This document shows, piece after piece, positions 35,633 to 45,696 of a DNA stretch of 64,000 bases. The stretch's first letter is position 1, and each line of letters opens with the position of its first letter. This DNA comes from Yinghuangia sp035454725. Its GTDB lineage: Bacteria > Actinomycetota > Actinomycetes > Streptomycetales > Streptomycetaceae. The DNA is taken from assembly GCF_051388935.1 (NCBI RefSeq), contig NZ_JBPKBI010000006.1:124001-188000 (forward strand), read 5' to 3'. The notes below the pieces were generated by a model. It was not told the DNA's origin and ran no database searches. It worked only from the letters and a program-made list of their open reading frames with translations. A program made the position numbers and the translations under genes.

Positions 35633-36796
35633 TCACGCGGCCGGGAGCGGCCACGACGGGCCGCCGGGCTCGTCGTACCAGATTTGCTGGGTCCCGCCGG
35701 GCTCGACTGTGAGTCCGAACCGGTCCGGCGTCGGTTTGCTTTCGGCGGTCCACCACTCGTATGCGGCCTCGATGTCCGCCCAGACGTTGCGCTCGCCGTG
35801 GGCGGTCACCCGGAACGGACCCTCGTCCGCGCCCTGGTCGTGCGTGATGTCGGCCCAGTTGGCGCCAGTCGGGTCGATCACGCGGGTTGAGCAACACCAG
35901 TCGCCCGGTTCCGGGTCCTTGTTCCGTGCGCTGAGGAACTGGTAACCGGGGAGCCGCGCACCGATGGCGAACGCTGCCTCGGGCTCGTCGGCCTTCACAG
36001 CCCACGGCGGGAGGCTGCTCGTCGCCTCGTGTGCCTCGGCGTCCTGGTCGACGTCGGGCAAGGCGTCGTCGTAGCCCTCACTGTGCCGCAGCGGCATGAA
36101 CGCGCCGAATGCTGCGAACCGGCCCTCGGCTCCTCCGTCCTGTCTCTTCGTCAGAACGGCGGTGCCGTACCCGACCCACGACGAATCCCACGGGAGCACG
36201 ATCGTCCCGCCCACGCGCACCTGCTCGACCCACGCACGGGGCACGCCGTACGCGGCGCACGTCGCGATGACCGACCCGTACGGCGCGTGTGCCTTGTGGC
36301 CGGCCGACCCGTCGCCTGTGATGATCCGGACCTTTACTCCGGCTGTGGCGCACGCGCGCCGGGCCGACTCGGCGCACGCCGGGTCGATCTCGATCGTGGT
36401 GACCTCGGCCCCGGTCGCGTACGCGATGAGAGCGGCGTTCCAACCGGTACCGCTCCCGATCTCCAGGAACGGACCACCCTCGCGCGGGTCAAGGAACCGG
36501 AGCATCCGCGCAACCACGGTCGGCTGCGATGCGGACGATGTCCCCTGGGTCTCTCGACCCGGTGACCCGTCCACCGCGGTCGTCACCGGCTGGTCGTCGT
36601 AAGCGGCCTTCCACCACGTGTAGGGCTCGCTGCCCTTGTCCACGGCGGTGTCGTCCAACCAGATCCGATCCGGCAGGAACAGGTGCCGGGGCACGTTGGC
36701 CATGGCCTGACGCCAGACCGGATCGAGGTCGGGAACCTGTCGCGCGACCGACGCCGCGAGCATCTCGGCGCTGGTGCGCGAGTCGGGAGACGTCAC
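35633..36796 (-). CDS. PCMT-like (L-isoaspartyl) O-methyltransferase
   Basis: A 387-residue protein. Residues 20-230 are a protein-L-isoaspartate methyltransferase-type Rossmann domain: MANVPRHLFLPD, the substrate-side TQGTSSASQPTVVARML, SAM motif FLEIGSGTGWNAALIA and acidic TTIEIDPACAESARRA. The C-terminal 150 residues are an added beta-rich domain as in the extended PCMT relatives linked to RiPP pathways and to regulators of unknown function. The GTG start overlaps the stop of a 35-codon gene directly upstream (GTGA), so the small peptide may be its substrate. A hairpin follows the gene. No ATP-grasp or lanthionine enzyme is adjacent. Confidence 0.85.
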   Translation of the reverse strand: MTSPDSRTSAEMLAASVARQVPDLDPVWRQAMANVPRHLFLPDRIWLDDTAVDKGSEPYTWWKAAYDDQPVTTAVDGSPGRETQGTSSASQPTVVARMLRFLDPREGGPFLEIGSGTGWNAALIAYATGAEVTTIEIDPACAESARRACATAGVKVRIITGDGSAGHKAHAPYGSVIATCAAYGVPRAWVEQVRVGGTIVLPWDSSWVGYGTAVLTKRQDGGAEGRFAAFGAFMPLRHSEGYDDALPDVDQDAEAHEATSSLPPWAVKADEPEAAFAIGARLPGYQFLSARNKDPEPGDWCCSTRVIDPTGANWADITHDQGADEGPFRVTAHGERNVWADIEAAYEWWTAESKPTPDRFGLTVEPGGTQQIWYDEPGGPSWPLPAA

Positions 36797-36900
36797 TTCC
36801 CCTCGTCCTTCTTGTGCTTGCCGCTGTCGGGCTTCGGCTTCTGGCTGTCCTGGCTCGGCTTGTCCTTGCCGTAGTCCGTCGGTCCGCTGTGGTCGCCCAT
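36793..36900 (-). CDS. 35-residue Lys/Asp-rich peptide coupled to the methyltransferase
   Basis: ATG at 36898-36900 is preceded five bases away by AAGGAGAG, an excellent ribosome-binding site. The stop overlaps the GTG of the methyltransferase gene. The peptide is highly charged and hydrophilic (begins MGDHSGPTDYGKDKPSQDSQ, ends KHKKDEGK), without Cys, signal peptide or membrane helix. It has several Asp-Ser, Asp-Tyr and Asp-Lys sites. It could be a substrate peptide for aspartyl methylation, a leader needed for coupling, or an intrinsically disordered partner. No known peptide family was recognised. Confidence 0.65.
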   Translation of the reverse strand: MGDHSGPTDYGKDKPSQDSQKPKPDSGKHKKDEGK

Positions 36901-37119
36901 TGTGCTCTCCTTCTTGTCGCCGACCAATCAGGCCGGTCCCGTCCCCTGGTGGGACGAGTGAACCCGCCGGAGGGGCGGGGGCGGAGTAGCCGGATCAGGG
37001 GCCGTTCATACGTGAAGGGAGCCGTGCCAGGGGCCAATCTGTGGCCCATTCGCCGTACGCGATTGCTCTTGGCCAACACAATCGTTAGACGGGTTGTGAA
37101 TCCTCGGGGGCGTTACGCG

Positions 37120-38400
37120 ATGACCGACGAGACCATTGGTCCACTGTTGAAACGGCTGCGGCTTGGGCTGGAGCGCTCGCAGACGGAGCAAGCGGAAGAG
37201 CTGGCGAGACTGTCCGGGACTGCCGTTGACCGGAACGCGGTGTCACGATGGGAGCGTGAAGAGCGCCTGCCCGGCCGCTTCTGGCTGCCGCACCACGCTG
37301 AGGCGCTGGGCGTGCCAGTCGACACGCTTCGACGTGCCGTCGCTGAGACACGGCGTATGCGCCGGTCGGGCGGTCTCGAACTGATAGAGGAGGATGACCC
37401 GTTGGACCGACGCGTCTTCTTGTCAGCGGCGGTGGCGACGACCGCCCTCCCCGTGCTCCCGGCGTTACCGACAGGCAAGCTCGGGGAGCGAGTCGGCCCG
37501 GAACACGTCGGGCAGCTCCGGGCCTCGGTCGCGGCGCTGAATGCCCTCGACGACGCCTACGGCGGGGGTGAGGTTCGCACCCTCGCTCTGCGCCATCTCG
37601 CGCGAGTGCGCCGTTTGGTCAACGGCGCCGACTACGGCGAGTCGATCGGCTTGCAACTTCGAGAAGTGGCCGGGGAGTTGTCGGAGCAGTGCGGGTGGTT
37701 GTCCTTCGATTCGTGCCGGCACCAAGAGGCTTTAGCTCACTGGGGGGAGGCGCTGACAGTCGCCGACATGGTCGGCAGCCGACACCTTCGGGTTACGGTG
37801 CTTGCCTCCACGGCGTTGCAGCACATCTCCCATGGTCGCCCGCGTGACGGGCTGCATCTCCTTCATGCGGCGCAGCGAACCAACGCTCGGGGAGCGGACA
37901 GTCCCGCTATGGCATCGCTGTTGAAGTGCCGGGAGTCGCGTGCGCTGTGCCGGGTGGGCGACCGTGCCGGGTCCGTGGCAGCGATGAATGCGGCCGTATC
38001 CGCGTTCGATCGCACGCGCCGCGACCCTGACCCCGAATGGGTCGCCTTCCACGGACCGGCGGAACTGGCCTTCGCCCAGGGGTGCAATCACGCGGACGCC
38101 GGGGAATTGCCTGCGGCTGTCGCATGCCTACGGGGCGCACTCAACAGCCGGGAAGACGGCTTCGTTCGAAACGGGTATCTCTACCGGGTCTCCCTCGCAG
38201 AGGCCCTGATCGGGCTGGGGGCCGTCGACGAAGCTTGCGGGTACACCCACCAGGTCGTCACGGACCTCCCGGAAATCGCGTCCGTGCGTGTTCACAGCGG
38301 CCTCGGCCGGATCGCCAAGGCGCTGGACCCTGTTGACGCGGGTATTGCCCGTGACACGGTGGACATGATCCGTACGGCGACCCGGGAGGGGACGGCATGA
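37120..38400 (+). CDS. XRE-family regulator with TPR-like C-terminus, contains TTA codons
   Basis: A 426-residue protein. The helix-turn-helix covers residues 5-65 (LARLSGTAVDRNAVSRWERE). A hydrophobic RRVFLSAAVATTALPVLPAL stretch at about residues 95-115 is common to this actinomycete group and is not a real export signal. The rest is TPR-like helix. Two leucines are TTA (37465-37467 and 37732-37734), so full translation should need the rare bldA-type tRNA. It diverges from the peptide-methyltransferase unit and overlaps the GNAT gene (ATGA). An in-frame GTG 24 bases upstream is an alternative start. Confidence 0.85.
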   Translation: MTDETIGPLLKRLRLGLERSQTEQAEELARLSGTAVDRNAVSRWEREERLPGRFWLPHHAEALGVPVDTLRRAVAETRRMRRSGGLELIEEDDPLDRRVFLSAAVATTALPVLPALPTGKLGERVGPEHVGQLRASVAALNALDDAYGGGEVRTLALRHLARVRRLVNGADYGESIGLQLREVAGELSEQCGWLSFDSCRHQEALAHWGEALTVADMVGSRHLRVTVLASTALQHISHGRPRDGLHLLHAAQRTNARGADSPAMASLLKCRESRALCRVGDRAGSVAAMNAAVSAFDRTRRDPDPEWVAFHGPAELAFAQGCNHADAGELPAAVACLRGALNSREDGFVRNGYLYRVSLAEALIGLGAVDEACGYTHQVVTDLPEIASVRVHSGLGRIAKALDPVDAGIARDTVDMIRTATREGTA

Positions 38401-38954
38401 CGCATGCGGAATGGTCGCTCGAACGTTTCGAGGCGGACGGCGCGGCTGAACGGCTGGGCGTGCTCCGGGACCTGTACGCGGAGGTCTATGCGGAGGAGCC
38501 GTACAACGAGGGCCCGGAAGACGTGGCGAACTGGATCGGTGAGACGTTCCCCCGGCACATGGCCATGCCCGGCTTCGCTGCGGTCCTCGCTCGGACGGTG
38601 GCCGGCACCCCGGCCGGATTCGGCTACGGGATGGCGCTCCCGGAAGGCTCGCGTTGGTGGTCCGGCATGCTTGAGCCGCTGCCCCCGGAAGACACCGCCG
38701 AGACTGGCGAACGCACCTTCGTCATCATCGAATTCGTCGTTCGGGCCTCGTACCGCCGATCCGGCCTGGGGCGGGCCATGCATTCCGCGCTCGTCAGCCC
38801 GTGGCGTGGGGAACGAACGTCGTTGACCGAACGTCCGGACGCTCCGGCAGCGGTGGCTTTCTGGGATGCCTTGGGATACAAGCCGCTTGGGCCGTCTCGG
38901 CCGTGGCCGGAAGCTCCGCTGTACACCATGATGCGTCGCGACCACACCGTGTGA
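38397..38954 (+). CDS. GNAT-family N-acetyltransferase
   Basis: A 185-residue GNAT. Residues 100-130 hold the acetyl-CoA motif: FVIIEFVVRASYRRSGLGRA, with R-x-x-G-x-G/A. The end has AVAFWDALGYKPLGPSRPW. The ATG overlaps the stop of the regulator gene, so both are one transcript. A substrate cannot be named. Together with the divergent methyltransferase and peptide it may form one modification pathway. A perfect hairpin follows. Confidence 0.88.
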   Translation: MTHAEWSLERFEADGAAERLGVLRDLYAEVYAEEPYNEGPEDVANWIGETFPRHMAMPGFAAVLARTVAGTPAGFGYGMALPEGSRWWSGMLEPLPPEDTAETGERTFVIIEFVVRASYRRSGLGRAMHSALVSPWRGERTSLTERPDAPAAVAFWDALGYKPLGPSRPWPEAPLYTMMRRDHTV

Positions 38955-39006
38955 GCCAAGCCGCGGTCAAGGCATCCGAATGTGTGTCTTCGTCCTCGTC
39001 CGCAAC

Positions 39007-39049
39007 CCGAGCACGAGAAGTGCCTGTGCATGGCACTTCTCGTGCTCGG
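39007..39049. terminator. Perfect 18-bp hairpin, bidirectional terminator
   Basis: Arms 39007-39024 and 39032-39049 are exact reverse complements with a seven-base loop (TGTGCAT). It sits between the GNAT gene (+) and the sensor-kinase gene (-), 11 bases from the kinase stop. Confidence 0.9.
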
Positions 39050-39059
39050 CAAAGGTGGG

Positions 39060-40541
39060 CTATGCAGGCGGGCCAGGGTGGTCGGTGAACTCCCCGGGCG
39101 CCGTACGCGTGCCCGGCAGACGTACGCGGGCCAACGTGCCGCCGCCTTCAGCGGGTTCGAGCCCGACCGTGCCGCCGCTTTCGTGGACCGTTCGCGCGAC
39201 GATCGCCAGCCCGAGGCCCGAACCCGGGAGCGCGCGGGCGCTCGCGGACCGCCAGAATCGGTCGAACACGTGCGGGGCGTCGGCCGGGTCGATGCCGGGG
39301 CCGTGGTCGCGTACGGTCAACTCGCCCTCGTGCAGACGAACTTCGATCGTTCCGTCGGGCGGGCCGAACTTCACGGCGTTGTCGAGCAGGTTGAGCACGG
39401 CCCGTTCGAGCTCCTGGTCGTCGCCACTGACGTGCCACGGTTCGAGGCCGACATCGAAGACGACGTTCTGCCCGCGCAACTTCGCCCGCTCCACGGCGTG
39501 TTCGACGACGGTGTGCCATGCGACGACACTGCGCGCGGGCGCGTTGCGTGCCCGCTCTGGCCGCGCGAGGTCGAGCAAGTTGCCGACGAGCCCGGACAAC
39601 TCCCGCAGTTGGGCGCGTACGTTGCGCAACAGGCGCTGCTTGTCGGCGTCCGGCAGGGGACGGCCCTGCTCCTCGCTCATCAGCAGCAGGTCCGTGTTCG
39701 TGCGCAGGCTGGTCAACGGTGTCCGCAACTCGTGGCCCGCGTCGGCGATCAGCGCGGTTTGCCGTTCACGGGACGCCTTGAGGGCGCCGGTCATGGCATT
39801 GAACGACCGGGAGAGCCGGGTGATCTCGTCTTTGCCCTCGACGGGGAGCGACAGGTCCAAGTCCTCGGTACGGGCGATGTGTTCGACGACGTCGGTGAAT
39901 TTGTCCACCGGCTTGAGAGCAGAGCGGGCGACGAGAACGCCCGTGGTCGCGGCGCCCAGGACACCGATGCCGGAGACGGCTAGGAGCAGGAGGGCGAGGT
40001 TGTCGAGGGATTCGTCGATCTCGGTGAGGGGGCGGGCAACGGAGATGGCGAAACTCTGGGTCTCGCCGTTCGGCAGGAGAAGGCGTTGGGCTTGGCGCGT
40101 GATGACGCGGACGTGGGTGCCGTCTTCGGCAGTTGTGGTGCGGATCACTTCGTTCCGAAGCCCACGTGCCACGTCGGTCTCTGCTTGGCTGACTGGATAG
40201 GGGCTGCCTGTCGGCTCTGCACAGCCGGAGCCGTCGGTAAGCACAATCTGCGTTGTTTGTAGTGGTCGGGTGGGCCCCATTCCCGGAAATCTGCCGGGAA
40301 ACTCGGGCGGGTCGGCGTTGTTGACGCCGTCCCATGTGAAGCTCTCGCAGGTGAGTTGGCCGTTCACCAGGATGCGGTGAATGGGTGACGCCATGGTTTC
40401 CCGCAACGTCTGATCCATCTGCGACATCAACTGCTGCTTCGTCAGGAACCAGCACGCCGTCGAAGCAGCAGCCACCGCGACCGCCACCGCGACCGCCGTC
40501 ATCAGCGCCAGCCGCGCCCGGAGCGGGAGACGCCGCATCAC
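39060..40541 (-). CDS. Sensor histidine kinase (MprB-like)
   Basis: A 493-residue kinase. The first membrane helix is near residues 10-32 (ALMTAVAVAVAVAAASTACW), followed by an outer sensor domain of about 130 residues and a second helix near 173-196. A HAMP domain leads into the H-box DAGHELRTPLTSLRTNTDL (phosphorylated His), N-box NLLDNAVKFG, G1 DHGPGIDP, F-box FDRFWRS and G2 GSGLGLAIVA. Its ATG overlaps the response-regulator stop, the usual two-component coupling. Layout and the nearby serine protease resemble MprB of mycobacteria, which senses envelope stress. Confidence 0.93.
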   Translation of the reverse strand: MMRRLPLRARLALMTAVAVAVAVAAASTACWFLTKQQLMSQMDQTLRETMASPIHRILVNGQLTCESFTWDGVNNADPPEFPGRFPGMGPTRPLQTTQIVLTDGSGCAEPTGSPYPVSQAETDVARGLRNEVIRTTTAEDGTHVRVITRQAQRLLLPNGETQSFAISVARPLTEIDESLDNLALLLLAVSGIGVLGAATTGVLVARSALKPVDKFTDVVEHIARTEDLDLSLPVEGKDEITRLSRSFNAMTGALKASRERQTALIADAGHELRTPLTSLRTNTDLLLMSEEQGRPLPDADKQRLLRNVRAQLRELSGLVGNLLDLARPERARNAPARSVVAWHTVVEHAVERAKLRGQNVVFDVGLEPWHVSGDDQELERAVLNLLDNAVKFGPPDGTIEVRLHEGELTVRDHGPGIDPADAPHVFDRFWRSASARALPGSGLGLAIVARTVHESGGTVGLEPAEGGGTLARVRLPGTRTAPGEFTDHPGPPA

Positions 40542-41272
40542 GAAACCTCCGGTGCTCTCAGCACGTACCCCACCCCGCGCACGGTGTGCACGACGCGGGG
40601 CCGGCCGCCGGCCTCCGTCTTCCGCCGCAGGTACATCACGTACACGTCCAGCGAGTTCGACGACGGCTCAAAGTCGAAACCCCAGACGTTGTGCAGGATC
40701 TGTTCACGCGTCAGCACCTGCCTCGGGTGCGACATGAGCAGTTCGAGGAGTGTGTACTCCGTGCGCGTCAACTCGACCGGCGTTCCGCCGCGCGTGACTT
40801 CGCGCGCACGCGTGTCCATGCGCAAGTCCGCGAATTCCAGGACTCCTTCATCCTTCCTACCCCCGGCCGCGCCGGAAGCCATCGAGCTTCGGCGCAGCAA
40901 CGCGCGTACCCGGGCGAAGAGTTCATCGAGTTCGAACGGCTTGACCAGGTAGTCGTCCGCGCCCGCGTCGAGCCCGGTCACCCGGTCGCCGACGGCGTCG
41001 CGCGCGGTCAGCATCAGGATCGGCACGGTTGCACCCCGCGAGCGCAGCCGCCGGGCCGCCGTCAGGCCGTCCATGCGCGGCATGAGGACGTCCAGGATCA
41101 CCAGGTCGGGCTCCCCGCGCTCAACCGCCTCCAGCGCGGCCAGGCCGTCTTCGGCCAGTGCGACGGAGTGGCCTTCGTAGCGCAGGCTGCTCTCCAGCGC
41201 CTCGCGGACGGCGGGCTCGTCGTCCACGACGAGGATCCGCGCCTGGGGCGACCCGGGGACGGGGTTGCTCAT
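40538..41272 (-). CDS. OmpR-family response regulator (MprA-like)
   Basis: A 244-residue regulator. The receiver domain has the acidic pair in VVDDEPAVR, phosphoacceptor Asp in LVILDVLMPRMDGL, and Lys in YLVKPFEL. The C-terminal winged helix has LTRTEYTLLELLMSHPRQVL and DVYVMYLRRKTEAGGRPRVV with the typical GVGYVLR end. AAGGAGAG lies upstream of the ATG. It is paired with the kinase encoded immediately downstream and follows the protease gene by 122 bp. Confidence 0.95.
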   Translation of the reverse strand: MSNPVPGSPQARILVVDDEPAVREALESSLRYEGHSVALAEDGLAALEAVERGEPDLVILDVLMPRMDGLTAARRLRSRGATVPILMLTARDAVGDRVTGLDAGADDYLVKPFELDELFARVRALLRRSSMASGAAGGRKDEGVLEFADLRMDTRAREVTRGGTPVELTRTEYTLLELLMSHPRQVLTREQILHNVWGFDFEPSSNSLDVYVMYLRRKTEAGGRPRVVHTVRGVGYVLRAPEVS

Positions 41273-41394
41273 GGGAGTGCTGCTCTCCTTGCCAAGAAGA
41301 ATCCTTGTACGTCACGTTATGTCGCGGTCGGCCGGAGGGCCTCACCGGTCTTCGGCCCGGACGTCGGCGATCGTGCCCGCCGCCGCCGACGCTG

Positions 41395-42507
<1,113 letters not shown>

Positions 42508-42745
42508 GGCGTCGAGCTTCCGCCCGGATTCTGAGAATCGGCTGAGCGGCGAATGAAGGGTCGACTCAATATCCGGCGCGTTCCCCGGGCGGAATCCCCG
42601 GGAAGTGCGCCTCTCTCCTCCCTTGACCCTTATCCGACCCGATGGCTAAATCGGACGGGGTCACCCGGGACCCGCCTGGAACCGAAAGACACCCGGAAGA
42701 CACCGGAAGACACGTCTGGCACCGAGCGGTCACGAGGAGACGTAC

Positions 42746-43852
42746 ATGCGAGCGATCCTGCACACGGACAAAGGTGTCGAGACCAGGGACGACATCGACG
42801 TCCGTGCCCCGCAGGCGGGCGAGGTGCTGGTGCGGATCGCGGCGACCGGTGTGTGCCACAGCGACGTGAGCGTACTCAACGGGGTCATCGAGTGGCCCGT
42901 CCCCGCGGTGCTCGGCCACGAGGGCGCGGGAGTCGTGGAGCGCGTCGGGCCGGGTGTGAGCGCGGTCAGACCCGGCGACCACGTCGTGATCACCACGATC
43001 GCGGCGTGCGGCATGTGCCGTTACTGCCAGACCGGGCACCCCAACCGCTGCCGCCAGACGCTCGGCAACCGCAGCACCCCCTTTTCGCTCGGCGGCGAGC
43101 CGGTCTGGAACTTCGCGGGGGCGTCGACGTACGCCGAGCTCACCGTCGTCAAGGAGATCCAGTGCGTCACGATCCCCGAGGACGTGCCGCTGACGTCGGC
43201 GTGCCTGGTGCCGTGCGGTGTGGTGACCGGAGCCGGGGCCGTGCTCAACCGCGCGAACGTGCTGCCCGGGCAGAGCGCCGCGGTCATCGGTCTCGGCGGA
43301 GTGGGGCTGTCGGCGGTGCAGGCGCTGCGGCTCAAGGGCGCCGGCCGCGTCGTGGGCGTCGACACGGTCCCCGGGAAGTTCGACCTGGCACGGCAGTTCG
43401 GGGCGACGGACTTCGTGCACGCCGGCAAAGGCGTCGATGTCGCCGATGAGATCCGGACGCTGTTCCCGTACAGCAGCGAGGCGAAAGTCGGCGTGTTCGG
43501 TGCGGGCGGTGTCGACTGGATATTCGAGTGCACGGGGGTTCCGGCGGTTCTGGAGAACGCCCTGGAGGCATTGGACTGGGGCGGCACGCTGATAGCCGTC
43601 GGCCAGCCGTCCCAGACCGCGACGGCCAGTATCCGCATCGCCAATCTGCTGCAATGCGACCGGGGAATCCTCGGAACGCGGGCCGGCGGCGTGCGTCCGC
43701 ACGAGGACATCCGCACAATCGTCGAGCTTTACCGGCAAGGCAAGTTCGACCTCGACGCACTGGTGTCGAAGGTTTATCCGTCGGATCGATTCACCGACGT
43801 TCTCGACGACATGCACCACGGCCGCATCGCGCGCGGAGTGCTGGCATTCTGA
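42746..43852 (+). CDS. Zinc-dependent alcohol dehydrogenase
   Basis: A 368-residue medium-chain dehydrogenase of the class III/NDMA-dependent-like branch. Catalytic zinc ligands lie in GVCHSDVS and LGHEGAGVVERVG. The structural zinc Cys residues are in CGMCRYCQTGHPNRC. The NAD-binding loop is GLGGVGLSAVQAL, followed by VGVDTVPGKFDLA with the Asp favouring NAD(H). It oxidises an alcohol or reduces an aldehyde; the substrate is unknown. GAGGAG precedes the ATG. It is followed by a cyclase-family hydrolase, then MarR and SDR genes, suggesting a small catabolic module. Confidence 0.9.
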   Translation: MRAILHTDKGVETRDDIDVRAPQAGEVLVRIAATGVCHSDVSVLNGVIEWPVPAVLGHEGAGVVERVGPGVSAVRPGDHVVITTIAACGMCRYCQTGHPNRCRQTLGNRSTPFSLGGEPVWNFAGASTYAELTVVKEIQCVTIPEDVPLTSACLVPCGVVTGAGAVLNRANVLPGQSAAVIGLGGVGLSAVQALRLKGAGRVVGVDTVPGKFDLARQFGATDFVHAGKGVDVADEIRTLFPYSSEAKVGVFGAGGVDWIFECTGVPAVLENALEALDWGGTLIAVGQPSQTATASIRIANLLQCDRGILGTRAGGVRPHEDIRTIVELYRQGKFDLDALVSKVYPSDRFTDVLDDMHHGRIARGVLAF

Positions 43853-43982
43853 ACCCCGTTTCCGCCGCGGAACTGCGATGGACTCGGCGGCGGACGGCAG
43901 AGGCAGCCCCCACGGGGGATTTTCACGGCAGCAACGGCAGCTTCACGGCGGCCGGGCGAAGACGACGGGATCGGCGGGACAG

Positions 43983-44918
43983 ATGACAGACCAGACGGCG
44001 ACGGACACGGCGAACACCACGGGCAACTGGGGGCGTTGGGGTGCGGAGGACGAACGCGGCGCACTCAACCTGATCGACCCCGCGGGTGTCGCGGCGGCGG
44101 CCCGGGAGGTGCGGACCGGCCGGTCGTACGCGCTGGGCCTGCCGATTCAGCGCGAAGGCGTGCCGGTCTTCCCGCACCGGGGCGCGCCGCAGCGGTTGAC
44201 GCTCAGCGACCACACCGACGACATGGGCATGGGAAGAGAGGGCGGCGAGGACGTCAGGTCCTATGAGGACGTGCTGGTCCTCGCGTCGCACAGCATCACG
44301 CACATGGACGCGCTGTGCCATGTGCAGCACCAGGGCAAGTTCTACAACGGTTTCGACGCGGCGACGTTCCGCACCCGCACGGGCGCCGAGCGCTGCGGTA
44401 TCGAGAAGATCGGGGCGTTCACGGCGCGTGCCGTGCTGCTCGACCTGCCGCGATACCAGGGCGTCGAGCGGCTGGAGCTCGGATACCCCATAACCAGCGC
44501 CGACCTGGCCGGCTGCGCCGCTGCGCAGGACGTCGAAATGCGTTCCGGCGACGTGTTGTTGGTCCGCACCGGCTACATCGACTACTGGCTTGCCGAGACC
44601 CGGGCAGGGCGCGAACCGGTATACGCGCAGGCCGGTTTGACGCGGGACTCGGTGTCGTTCATCCGCGACCACGACATCGCCGCGGTCGGCGCGGACAACA
44701 GCGCGATCGAGGTCATGCCGTTCGACAACGGGGTCTTCCTGACGGTCCACATCGCGTTGCTGGTCCAGCTCGGGCTGCCGCTGATGGAGCACTTGTGGCT
44801 CACGGATCTCGCAAGCGGTATGGCGGAGGCGGGGACGCACGCGTGCCTTTTGTCGGTGTCGCCGCTGCCGGTCACGGGGGCAACGGGAAGTCCCATCAAT
44901 CCTGTTGCCCTTGTGTGA
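43983..44918 (+). CDS. Cyclase-family metal-dependent hydrolase
   Basis: A 311-residue protein of the cyclase/kynurenine-formamidase superfamily. The metal-binding motif is present as SHSITHMDALCHV (H-x3-H-x-D, then His). The N-terminal WGRWGAEDERGALNLIDP and the C-terminal AIEVMPFDNGVFLTVHIALL mark the longer subgroup linked to aromatic-ring and lactone catabolism. The start is the ATG of MTDQTATDT. It lies 130 bp after the dehydrogenase on the same strand. The exact substrate is unknown. Confidence 0.88.
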   Translation: MTDQTATDTANTTGNWGRWGAEDERGALNLIDPAGVAAAAREVRTGRSYALGLPIQREGVPVFPHRGAPQRLTLSDHTDDMGMGREGGEDVRSYEDVLVLASHSITHMDALCHVQHQGKFYNGFDAATFRTRTGAERCGIEKIGAFTARAVLLDLPRYQGVERLELGYPITSADLAGCAAAQDVEMRSGDVLLVRTGYIDYWLAETRAGREPVYAQAGLTRDSVSFIRDHDIAAVGADNSAIEVMPFDNGVFLTVHIALLVQLGLPLMEHLWLTDLASGMAEAGTHACLLSVSPLPVTGATGSPINPVALV

Positions 44919-45131
44919 CCGGGCGCCCGCTGTCACAGTCACCGTGAATATTCTTCCCCGGAGCACCTGAATTCCGGTGCAACGGACGGCGTCAGGTGAT
45001 CCGGCGTACCGCCGCCGACAGGCCGTCCCGGTTGTGTTGCGTGCGTCGAGACCGGGACGGCCGCCGGGATTTCGCCCGGCCGGTACGGCGGTCCGCGAAA
45101 CACGCCAAGGCCGGGCGCTCACAAGATTATA

Positions 45132-45144
45132 TTGACGGAGTCAA
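45132..45144. promoter_or_regulatory. Palindrome TTGAC-N3-GTCAA before the MarR gene
   Basis: A perfect inverted repeat TTGAC-GGA-GTCAA lies 12 bases before the ATG of the MarR gene, in an AT-rich patch. Its size and place fit the operator of a self-regulating MarR protein. No second copy was located near the dehydrogenase or SDR genes. Confidence 0.5.
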
Positions 45145-45155
45145 GTACTGGTACG

Positions 45156-45650
45156 ATGGCCCACGTGAACTCCACTGACAATGTCGAGGCGATCCAGCGG
45201 GCGCTGGAAGCCCTCCTGCGCCGTCACGCCAGCCGCCGGGTCTACGCACGCCAGGCAGCCGTCGCCGGGGCCACGATCTCGCAGCCCGCGTACGTCCTGC
45301 TCCGCCGCGTCAAGAAGGTCGGCCCGCTGCCGATGGGCGAGTTGGCCCGGCTGACCAACATGGACCCCGGCGCCACCGCGCGACAGGTCGGCCAGCTCGA
45401 ACGCGAGGGCTACGTCAAGCGCTCGCCCAGCCCCGACGACGGCCGCGTCAGCCTGGTCTCGCTGACGCCGCGCGGCGACGCGGTGCGGCGGCGGCTCACG
45501 TCCGTCATGGACCAGCACCTCAACGAGATGCTGTCGAAGTGGAGCGAGGAAGACCGCGCCGCGTTCGCGGTGCTGCTGGGCCGCTTCGTGGACGACATGG
45601 CGACGACCGAGTTGCACGCCACGGTCGAGGACGACGACGACACCGACTGA
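45156..45650 (+). CDS. MarR-family transcriptional regulator
   Basis: A 164-residue MarR regulator. The winged helix covers about residues 45-110, with LARLTNMDPGATARQVGQLE and a wing SPSPDDGRVSLVSLTPRG. It is flanked by dimerisation helices and has an acidic tail (EDDDDTD). Alternative starts are TTG 45132 (inside the palindrome) and GTG 45165; none has a clear ribosome-binding site. It probably represses itself and neighbouring catabolic genes in the absence of a small aromatic or phenolic ligand. Confidence 0.88.
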   Translation: MAHVNSTDNVEAIQRALEALLRRHASRRVYARQAAVAGATISQPAYVLLRRVKKVGPLPMGELARLTNMDPGATARQVGQLEREGYVKRSPSPDDGRVSLVSLTPRGDAVRRRLTSVMDQHLNEMLSKWSEEDRAAFAVLLGRFVDDMATTELHATVEDDDDTD

Positions 45651-45696
45651 CGACGACTCGCGACAACTCCCGACGACGCGGTCCGAAGTGGCCGTG

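Noticed and set aside
36793..36900. Peptide as an FxLD-type lanthipeptide precursor
   Set aside because: No FxLD motif and no Cys, Ser/Thr-rich core or lanthionine synthetase nearby.
37399..37470. Tat signal peptide inside the XRE regulator (RRVFLSAAVA stretch)
   Set aside because: It is internal, after a DNA-binding domain; such stretches are common in this regulator group and cannot direct export from that place.
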